64,000 nucleotides of DNA. Source: Cymodocea nodosa (lineage: Eukaryota > Streptophyta > Magnoliopsida > Alismatales > Cymodoceaceae). The translations under genes and the position numbers were made by a program. Every line of letters starts with the position of its first letter. Position 1 is the stretch's first letter. The stretch covers positions 12,730,001 to 12,794,000 of the forward strand of contig CM072343.1 in the NCBI GenBank assembly GCA_036874045.1. Reading direction: 5' to 3'. The notes beneath the pieces are model-generated. The model had not been told where the DNA came from, did not search any database, and worked only from the letters and a program-made list of their open reading frames with translations. Shown here piece by piece: positions 55,946 to 64,000 of the stretch.

Positions 55946-58392
55946 ATGAGGAAGATGACACCTGAGTTCTGGGAAGATGCGGTTGACACTTCAGAATTTC
56001 TTAAAGAATCATAGGAATGGCACACGAGGTAGAAAATCAGAAATATGATGAGAGAAAAAGAACTACAGAAGGTAGAATCTGAACTTTTCAACTTTAGAAG
56101 AGTTTTAGTAGATTTGGGTATACAAATACCTCAAATAATAGAAACAAGAATAAAGGTTGCTATGAAAATTACTATAAGCAAGGAGAGAAAAATAAGGCCA
56201 AACAACGAAGTTGCCCTAGAATTAATCCAACATAAGTCCTAGCTTTGGTTCAAAAGACGAATAGATAGACAAGCTCAATAGGCGATCTAGGAGCAAGAAA
56301 GGAAAGAAAATGAAGAAGATGCAACTAAAGAACAAGAGGAGCCGACTATTGAAAGACCTGTTTCTAAGGAACAGCAGCCTGAACCTTCAAATCCACCTCC
56401 TAAACCTTTAGAAAGGGTGGTAGTTATGGGGCCTTCAAACAAAGAAGAATTAAGAGAATTTGAAGAATTGGTTCGAGTTGGGAAAAACCAAGGAGAATCA
56501 AAAGATTTGGTAGTGGCTAAAGTACACCTAGTGTTCAATGCACTTTACAAAAAGAGGGCTATAAAAAAGTTAAAAGCCCAATATAAAATCAAAGTGGAAC
56601 AGCATCAAGAAGCTACTACCAGACTTGCTACAAAAGGAGATGAAGCTGGTCCTTCGAGACCAGTAATTATTGAAAGAGTTAAACAGAAAGAGCTAGTACC
56701 TGTGGCTCAAAGGCGTGCAAAGCCTACTTTTGTGGATTTAATTTCAGACGAGGAAGAGGAAGACTAGGCACAATTAATCAGAAGAAGGAAAGGAAAAGAG
56801 ATAGTGCTTGAATATGAAGAGGAGATTAAATTTGAAGTACCAATATCAATAGGGCCTGTAGAGCCAATTTTTGTAAACTTGCTATCCGATTCTGAAGAGA
56901 AGCAGGAGTAGTAGCGAGAACAAAGAGAAGAAGAAAAATAGGCTGAAACTAGTTTGCAGCCTGTACAAGAAGAAGAAACAGAAATTAGGGTAGAAGTTGA
57001 TTTACCCGTAACTCCATCCCAATCTGTCACAGAATCAGAAAGAACAGTGACAATGCAGATTGGTAGTCAAGAGGAAGAAGAAAGAATAGAAATTGATCAA
57101 GAAGCTGAACAAGTCCCTATGGAAAGAAATGACTTTGTAGATTTCACTAAAGAGCAAGAAACTCTTAAGCAATTTATGGAAAGAATTCAAGATAGAGTGG
57201 AGAGTTCTACCGGCTCACCACCATAGACAGAAACAGAAGCAAATATTCAGGAATCTCAGGAGCATTTTCAGCAAGTACAAGTTCAGCATATGGAAGAGGA
57301 AGTTCAAGAACAAACCCCTTAGGAGTAACAAATGCATATTCCTAATCCTTCTAAAGCAATAGTTTTAAATGAAGTACATTTTTGGAGTCAAGAAGCTTAG
57401 GACAAATACCAAGAGATTAAGGGTTATAATATCATTTACAGTAGACCAATAAATTGGGACAAAATGCAAGAAATCAAAGAATTATTTGAATTCCAAGGTC
57501 TACTGAAGTTTATTTCTCAAGAAAGAGGGCATGCAGTATATGAAAATTTAGTGCCCTGCATTTATGCAAACTTAAGAGAAGGAGAATGAAGATTAATTTC
57601 CAACGTAGAGGAAGCTAATGTACAGATAACACTAGAACTTCTCCACAACATTTTAGGATTGAAAAATGATGGGAAAGAAATTTTGGACAGCACAACTGTC
57701 TATTGAAGTTTATTTCTCAAGAAAGAGGGCATGCAGTATATGAAAATTTAGTGCCTTGTTTTTATGCAAACTTAAGAGAAGGAAAATGAAGATTAATTTC
57801 CAACGTGGAGAAAGCTAATGTACAGATAACACCAGAACTTCTCCACAACATTTTAGGATTGAAAAATGATGGGAAAGAAATTTTGGAAAGCACAACTGTT
57901 GTTGAGTGGACAGAACAGGAAATCAAGGATTGTTTAGCTATCAATCCTGGTGTGTCGTTATTAAATAGACTAAAGTAGTTAAATGGTACAACACACTTGA
58001 TAGCAAACATTCTAATTAAGAATGTCTACCAACGATAAGGCCATGATATAGAATTAAGTCAATTTGTCAAATGGGCCACATATGTAGTTGTGAATAGAAT
58101 TCAAATAAATTGGTTTGTAGTTTTTATCTCCAAGCTGAGAACAGTGAAGAAGAAATTGTTTTATGGAGATCTGATTCCACTATTGATGGTGGATTGTATC
58201 GATTTCACTAAATGAGCATCCAAAAGGATTAGATCAAGAACCATTTCAGTGAAAGAGTACAGAAATTATGCTACTACAAAGATTGCTGAACCTTCTAGAG
58301 GAGTTACAAGAGCTGTAGAAAGGATTAACCAATTAGAGCAACAAGTAGAAAGACTCTAGAAGGAAGTAGATGAACTTAGGAGAAGAGACTAA
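55946..58392 (+). pseudogene. A5 env-position ORF with internal 200-base duplication
   Basis: ATG at 55946 (MRKMTPEFWEDAVDTSEF), stops near 56011 and 56029, helical region IQIPQIIETRIKVAMK, Glu/Gln-rich middle (FVDLISDEEEED; basic RRRKGKEIV) and the Transposase_32-like C-terminus: IKELFEFQGLLKFIS, the repeated segment 57501-57900, VEWTEQEIKDCLAINPG, LFYGDLIPLLMVDCID. The frame is lost in the duplication because 200 is not a multiple of three. Many Gln-to-stop changes. It ends TAA 58390-58392. Confidence 0.75.
57501..57900 (+). repeat. Direct tandem duplication, 2 x 200 bp
   Basis: 57501-57700 and 57701-57900 are near-identical (for example GAAGTTTATTTCTCAAGAAA at 57505 and 57705). A1 and A4 have one copy. 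It duplicates the start of the Transposase_32-like domain and breaks the frame. Confidence 0.9.
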
Positions 58393-59368
58393 ATTGTATT
58401 GTTCGTCTACTTATATATATTTGTATGAAAAATATCTGATTAATTGTAATGTAAATTATTCATATTAATGAATATATGTTTTTTAGATATATTTTTCATT
58501 CGTGTTTGAGAATGATGAAATGGATGAACTATATTGAATATTATATAATTTGTGGAACATTATGCAAGATTGTTTAAAAGATTTACAATTTGCTGAATGA
58601 CAGGATTAAATGAAAGATAGTAGATTAATGCTTGAAAATATCTGCATGCTGCAAAGTAAAATATAAAGTCTATATAACATGAAATGAACTGCAAGTTAAA
58701 TATTTATATAATGTTCAGATTTAAATGAGTTTTAATTAAAATGATGCATTAATGACATGTATTTAACTTTATTTAAGTTAATAGAATGCAAGAGAGAAAA
58801 ATATATAACTTAATACGAGGAGTAAGCTTAGAAGTTGCTAAGTGTTAACTCAACGAAGTAAGTTTGTTGAGTTAACCTTAACTCCACGAGGTCAATAATA
58901 TAATATAAGGTCACTCCGTTAAGTTATCTGTAACTTAACGAAGTTAGTCCGTGGAGTTAGCAACAGTAACCGAAGCTAGTCCGTTGAGTTAACTATAACT
59001 CAACGAGGTTAGTTTGTGGATTAAGCTAAACGATTATTTAATTTAGCCACGAACGAAACTTTGTGGGTTTAGCGGTTACTAAAATTTGAAATTAAAAATG
59101 ACACATGTATCTAGAAAAATAGGAACCACATTGCACATTACAAGACACGTTCTTGCAACAAGATTTATTTACTTTATGGATGTGCATTATAAATATATAA
59201 CAGAATGTTGTTTACAAGTTACCAACATTTGAGAAAAGAAAATTCGTTGGGGAACTGGAAGGAGAAGTTGCTGATTCAACTTCATTCGTCAACAACTATT
59301 TATTGAATAGAAAGCTTTAGACTGGTATGTAATTAATCTTCTGCTATTTTACTATATGTTAAGAGTTT
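58393..59368 (+). promoter_or_regulatory. Spacer 2 of A5
   Basis: Noncoding. Dyads at about 58845-58890, 58917-58940 (CGTTAAGTTA / TAACTTAACG, both arms changed alike) and 58981-59004. GACACGTTC follows, then TATAAATA at 59188-59195, 181 bases before the gag ATG, the same distance as in A1. Confidence 0.5.
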
Positions 59369-60710
59369 ATGAGCACATGGACTCGTTCTCCTAGCACTAA
59401 GCGATTAGTAAGAATACCTACCCAAGAGTATTCAACACAGAGGTGTACTGAAACATTTTCTGAATTGGACTTTAACGAAATCCTTAGGGGTGTAGATAAC
59501 CTTTCTTTAAAAGAGAACGAAGATATGGTTGCTCTAGTAGAAAAACCATTAGGGGAAATTCTGTATCCTGAATTAGTTGATGAACCTTCATGTATTCGGT
59601 TGCCAAACTTTGAGGGAGATAGGTTTGAACTGAAATCTAATTATATTAGTCAATTGCCACATTTTCATGGATTAGAAAGAGAGGATGCCTATTATTTCCT
59701 TAGAGAATTTAACGAAGTTTGTCAAATGATGAAAATGTCGAACATGAATATAGATGCTATTAAACTTAGATATATCTCTTTTGCTTTAAAAGACACAACT
59801 AAGAGATGGTTATATACACTATTGCCTTATTCAATTTCTACATGGACTGAATTTTGCTCTGTTTTTCTAGAAAAATATTATCCAACACATCAAACGATTA
59901 AAAAGAAAAAGGAAATATTAATGTGTAGCCAAAAACAGGGAGAATCATTCTGGAAATATTTTGAAAGATTTACTGACTCAATGTCCACATCATGCAATGA
60001 GTAAAGCACAATTGATAGGTATAATTTATGAAGGTATAGATGTTTCAATGAAATCTTTATTAGAATCTACTTGTCAGAATGGATTTTTAAAACTGTGTAA
60101 TGAAGAAGCATGGGCATACTTAGAAAACATTGCAAAAAGAACTACACAGTGGGAAAACTTAGCTGAAACCATTACAGATAAAAGAATATTGCTAAGAAGA
60201 ATGCATGAAATAGATTCAAGCACTATGCTTGAAGTGAAATTAACTGAATTAACAAAGAAAATAGAAGAGTTATCATTAAATCAAAAACTAGCAAAAAAGA
60301 ATGCAAATGTTAATGATCTAAATATAATTTATGCTAAAAAACAGAAAGATAACTTTGGAAATTCTTATAACCCTAATTGGAGAAATCACCCGAATTTATC
60401 TTGGAGAAACAACAATTTCTAGGGAGGAGAAAATATAAATGACAAGAATATAAGTTATAAAGCATTAATTGAACAATGATCTAAAATAGAGAAGTTAGAA
60501 AAAATAATTCAACAATTAAACAATCGTCTACATTTTGTATTTGGAAATGCTGCAATTCAAAATCAAAATATAAATAGAAATATACCACTTAGACAGAAGG
60601 AATCAATGGAAGTTAGACCTACTAGAGGATTGCCAATACAAGCAGTACCTAACCATATTAACAGAACTATTAATGAAATTGACACCTCTTTTAGGAGGGT
60701 AACCGAATGA
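59369..60710 (+). pseudogene. A5 capsid Gag ORF
   Basis: ATG at 59369 (MSTWTRSPSTKR). It is open through the gag core to a frameshift near 59965, where eight bases (AAAGATTT) present in A4 are missing. The frame then continues with QLIGIIYEGIDVSMK, CQNGFLKLCNEEAWAY, NWRNHPNLSWRNNNF, TAG 60420 (Gln) and a TGA near 60477, ending TGA 60708-60710. Two lesions in the first 1 kb versus several in A1. No zinc knuckle. Confidence 0.9.
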
Positions 60711-60933
60711 AACATCATAATTGAAGTAATTATGTATAATATAGTAAGTAAAAGAAAAAAAATAAAAAGAAAAAAATGTAAGTTTACTTATAGTTTAAAG
60801 TATTGTAGAGTTATTACTTAACTCAACGAACTTAATCCGTTGAGTTATGACCTAACTCCACGAGGTTGTGAAGTAGTTATGTTAATTTTTGTCTCTACTA
60901 AATTTTTGTTTATGTTATACAGAATCACAACAG
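60711..60933 (+). promoter_or_regulatory. Spacer 3 of A5
   Basis: Perfect outward dyad at 60819-60847 (TAACTCAACG, 9-base centre, CGTTGAGTTA). A T-rich tract ending TTATACAG, acceptor-like, stands before the F-box ATG. Confidence 0.4.
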
Positions 60934-62073
60934 ATGGAATTTATGAAATTACCGTTGGACATACTAAGGGAAGTATTGAGTAACTTGTCAGCTAAAGATT
61001 TGTGCAAATTGTGTTGTGTATCAAAAGATATTAAAGACTGTGTCAAAGAAAAATATTTTCATGGACTACAAGCTGCAAAAGTGACTAAGATTAGAGATGG
61101 ATTTTTATAGAAGTCATTTAATCGTAGTTCAATTAGCTATGAATATTTGAATATGGAAGAAACTACTGGAATTCCACCCAATACATTAGAAGGAATAGAT
61201 CATATTATGGGGATAGATGAAGGATTAATTATATACAGAACCAAATCAAGGTATGCAATTCTGTTACTCGACATTTTGATTAGAAATCCTATCACAAGAG
61301 AATAATGGAATATAGGAAGGCCTAATAGATATGAAGTACCAACTGAAAATTGTAGGTCAGCTTTAATATTTTCTGATAAAAATTTGACCATTCTTGAAAA
61401 ATTATATTATTGGAGACCAATTGGGAATTGGGATGAAGATTTATGCTTAAGTGTGTATAATTTTCTAAAAAGATCTTGGACTGAAAATACTATGATATAT
61501 CTAGGACAGAAATCATTAATTAGCAACATACATGTCATAATTGATGGATAGATATATCTAATCACAGATATATCAGTTGCATTTAGATTTGATTTATACA
61601 TAGTAAGCATAGATAGTTATGATAATAACTTTATAGAAATTTTACCTATACCGGGTGATATAGCTAAACCACCATCTACAGAATATGATAAAATTCAATT
61701 AGGAATGTGGTATAATGAATATGATGATCCTACTCTATGTCTGATAAGATGGTGGGATGAATTGAAGAAATTTCAAATATGAATTATAAAAGACCTAAAT
61801 GAATGGAAGTGGGAAGAGGAATATATTGAAATAGATGTAGAAATAGAAACAGCCACACTATCTTGGAGTAGAAGAGGATCTCTTTCTGCATTTCATTTCA
61901 TTAATGGAAATACACTTATATTTAGTATTGATAATATACTACAAGTTTACAAATTAAAAAGGAAAATAGACTGCATTGAAACAGAATTGATAGCAAGAAG
62001 AATTATGCCAAAAAAGTTTGCTTGGACTAACACATTTATTCTATTTGTTACTACTTTTCAGTCATGTTCTTAA
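60934..62073 (+). pseudogene. A5 F-box ORF, full length (379 codons) with four stops
   Basis: ATG at 60934. F-box LPLDILREVLSNLSAKDLCK, LCCVSKDIKDCV, then the same FBA-like region as A4 (GIPPNTLEGI, ILIRNPITRE, SLSAFHFINGNTLIF, KKFAWTNTFI) to TAA 62071-62073, all in one frame. Stops: TAG near 61108 (Trp), TAA near 61303, TAG near 61548 and TGA near 61780 (Trp). That two copies keep the exact frame over 1.1 kb argues that the ORF was under selection when these elements moved. Confidence 0.85.
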
Positions 62074-62280
62074 AGTATGATTCTGTGTTTTTAATGTTGT
62101 GTGTAGTCTGCATTTATTTTTAGAAAAAAGAAAGAAAAACAAAAATATCAATCCAGTTTGTTGGTATCTGTTTTGGGAAACCAACTAGCTTGCTTGTGAG
62201 CCACCAAAGGCATAGGAGCCTAGGTTCCACACAAGACACTAATTTAATAATATCTGTTTTATGTTAAATGTTATTTTAAT
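62074..62280 (+). other. A5 start of 3' noncoding region
   Basis: It matches 51035-51250 of A4 (GGGAAACCAACTAGCTTGCT, GAGCCACCAAAGGCATAGGA) and stops near 62280 at the copia LTR. Confidence 0.7.
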
Positions 62281-63112
62281 ATATACTACTTGTGTTACTC
62301 ATTTAGTTAATATTAAAGTAACAACTTCTTATTATACTTGATGAAAAATTTTAGACGAGAAAGTTTATTTTGCAGGAAATTTTTCAAAGATCCAGGATTG
62401 ATGATTAAAGAAAATTCGAAATGTAAACGTGGGTCAGAACATGTGTATTTCAATGAAGGAAAAAGAAAAGATGTGAAGAAGTGGAAAATTGGTAGTGATT
62501 AAACGTGGATGATATGCATGAAATGAAGATACAATATAAAAGACATAGAATTCTCGTTGATCAAGTTATCTCTGCACACCAAAAGAAAAATCTTTTTAGG
62601 AATCAAAAACACCTCTTCGGGGAAAATCTCTCAGGTGGAAGAAAGTTCAATAAAGCATAAAAAGGTAAGATATATGTCACTAAAGATTTGAAGTATCAGG
62701 TGGAAGCAAATTCAGTGAAGCAGAAAAGGTCAGATTTACGTCACTAAAAATTTAAAGTATTAGAAGAAAATAAATTCAATGAAGCATAAAAAGACAAGAT
62801 ATTCGTCACTGAAGAAGAAAGAGAAGAAGAAGAAGAAAGATCTCAAATAGGGAGAAATGTTTTAAATTCTGCAAATTAGTTTTCTCTGTTTGTAGTTATG
62901 AAATTATTTAGATGATACATGGTATCGAGATATAATTGCATCTACAATTTCTAAGGAGAATTGAATTGTATATTGTAATTGAAACCTTGAATAAAAATGA
63001 TTTTATGAAAACAGTGTCTCGACTTGTTTTTGAGTTTTAAAGTTTCAATTATATTTGAAAATATTGAAAAACACAATTCACCCTCCCTCTTGTGTAGCCA
63101 TACGATCCTACA
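62281..63112 (+). repeat. Copia LTR, 3' portion, second copy
   Basis: Matches 4281-5123, including the TATA box (62535-62542), the ~64-bp triple repeat (about 62635-62812) and the end CCTACA. Both copies begin at the same point, which may be a shared ancient truncation or recombination point. Confidence 0.8.
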
Positions 63113-63380
63113 AGTAATTATTGATATAAACATAAAAACAGAAGTTAACAAACACAAAACACATCCCTTTTAAAAAATGATAAAAAAGGGGGAGAGAAAT
63201 ATGATATGAACATTACAAGCAAGAACTGATCAACACATAGACAAGGGGAGTAATTAAGACTATATTGTATTGTACAAATTGTCAAATCTTGTATTATTTA
63301 TATTCTGTATGATTTATTGTATAGAAACATTCTACGGAATGAAATACATGTAATTTATTGTAAAAGTTTTTGTCATTATC

Positions 63381-63394
63381 AAAAAGGGAGAGAT
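63381..63394 (+). other. Copia polypurine tract
   Basis: AAAAAGGGAGAGAT immediately before TGCTAGAACCC, the expected arrangement of a copia 3' LTR start. Confidence 0.8.
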
Positions 63395-64000
63395 TGCTAG
63401 AACCCTTGTATTTTGATAATGTAAAAATCCATGTGATGAATCAAATTGTATTTCATAGGTCAGTTGAAAAAGATAGTTTAGATAGCTGTAAGTTAGAAGA
63501 CAGACAGATTGGATGATTTCCTATTTGATTGGATAGTTTCAAAGCTAATTAGAATGTTTCCTAGCTAATCAGATAGTTTCAAAGCTAATTGAAAGGTTTC
63601 CCAACTGATTAGATAGTTTTAGAGCTAATCGAAAGGTTTCACACTATTCCGAATAGTTTTAGAACTAATTGGAAGGATTCCTTGTAAATTGGAAGGTTTC
63701 ATAGCTGATTGGAAGATTTCATAGTTCTTCGAAAGGTTTCAAGTTGAAATTGTCTAAAATTTGAATTACAAAATAGCTGCAAAAATGATCAAGACATTCA
63801 AATAGCTTTAGGATGTTTTTAGAAGGTTTCAAATGAAACAATCTAAAAAACAAGTAGCTTTGGAAGGCTTTAGACTGAACTCTCCAAACTTAAAATGATC
63901 TCACGTGCCTAACCTAAAAACTCATGTGACAAAAATGAAAGAAGGGAGTCTCAAGTCTTTGGATAGTTTTAGGACATCTTTGGAAGGTTTCAAATGAAAT
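63395..64000 (+). repeat. Copia 3' LTR, 5' portion (continues beyond window)
   Basis: It begins TGCTAGAACCCTTGTATTTT. It contains an irregular tandem array at about 63508-63745 built of GATAGTTTCAAAGCTAAT and GGAAGGTTTC modules, and more scattered modules to the window end. It does not overlap the LTR part at 62281-63112, so that part lacks this U3 segment. Confidence 0.75.
63508..63745 (+). repeat. Short-module tandem array in copia U3
   Basis: About ten modules of 22-28 bases alternating ATAGTTT(C/T)A(A/G)AGCTAAT with GAAAGGTTTC or GGAAGGTTTC. Position in U3 suggests enhancer-like repeats, as in other plant copia LTRs. Inference only. Confidence 0.6.

Larger units (their letters stand above)
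55010..62280 (+). mobile_element. A5: family A element, 3' two thirds
   Basis: It starts inside the integrase C-terminus, cut by the end of A4, and continues through spacer 1, env-position ORF, spacer 2, gag, spacer 3, F-box and about 200 bases of 3' noncoding DNA. There it meets a copia LTR. The LTRs of A5 are not in the window. Confidence 0.9.
62281..64000 (+). mobile_element. Internally deleted copia element (runs off window)
   Basis: LTR 3' portion (62281-63112), then only 282 bases of internal DNA, a polypurine tract (63381-63394), then the start of the 3' LTR (63395 onward). The primer site is gone: after ...CCTACAAG the sequence jumps. The internal remnant contains GATAAAAAAGGGGGAGAG near 63179, typical of the copia 3' end. 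It belongs to the same family as 4281-8886. Confidence 0.8.

Overview
The window is plant repeat DNA. It is AT-rich, lacks bacterial-type gene spacing and shows no rRNA, tRNA, CRISPR or intact single-copy host gene. Almost every base can be assigned to LTR retrotransposons of two superfamilies: SIRE/Maximus-type Ty1/copia (initiator-Met tRNA primer site, very long coiled-coil Gag) and Athila-type Ty3/gypsy (Asp-tRNA primer site, Athila-style Gag, Pol and env-position ORF). Nested insertion, 5' truncation, inversion and heavy stop-codon decay fit the heterochromatin of a large seed-plant genome. The species cannot be told from the sequence.

Layout. 1-2045 (-): end of an env-position ORF of a second gypsy family ('family B'), its promoter region, and gypsy 3' noncoding DNA. 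2055-4056 (-): internally deleted copia. 4281-8886 (+): copia with LTR end, PBS, gag, protease and integrase, lost beyond integrase. 8908-9200 plus 22343-23651 (+): one family-B ORF split by element A1 (9201-22342, +, target duplication GAACA). 23652-26873 (+): A2, a 5' fragment. 26874-35680 (-): A3, lacking its 5' part. 35681-55009 (+): A4, which carries an inserted, internally deleted gypsy element of a third family at 39069-43644 (-). 55010-62280 (+): A5. 62281-64000 (+): another deleted copia running off the window.

Main point. A1, A3, A4 and A5 belong to one family ('family A') and share an unusual gene order. After the LTR and primer site comes an ORF that starts at the nucleocapsid zinc knuckle and continues through protease, RT, RNase H and integrase. 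An env-position ORF with the Putative plant transposon protein (Transposase_32-like) domain follows, then the capsid-type Gag ORF, then an F-box protein ORF of about 378 codons, a long 3' noncoding region, a polypurine tract and the LTR. Capsid Gag is thus downstream of pol, and a ubiquitin-ligase adaptor-like gene is part of the element. Each gene boundary carries clusters of a dyad motif (arms CGTTGAGTTA / TAACTCAACG). The boundaries before the env-position ORF and before gag also hold TATA-like boxes, so these look like internal promoters. Adding the best-preserved parts gives about 17 kb for a complete element (inference).

How the parts would work together (inference from families): NC-Pol makes cDNA and integrates it, Gag forms the particle, the env-position protein is of unknown function, and the F-box protein could recruit a host or element protein to an SCF ubiquitin ligase. 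All copies here are broken by stops and frameshifts, mostly of the C-to-T/G-to-A kind expected of methylated DNA, so none looks active.
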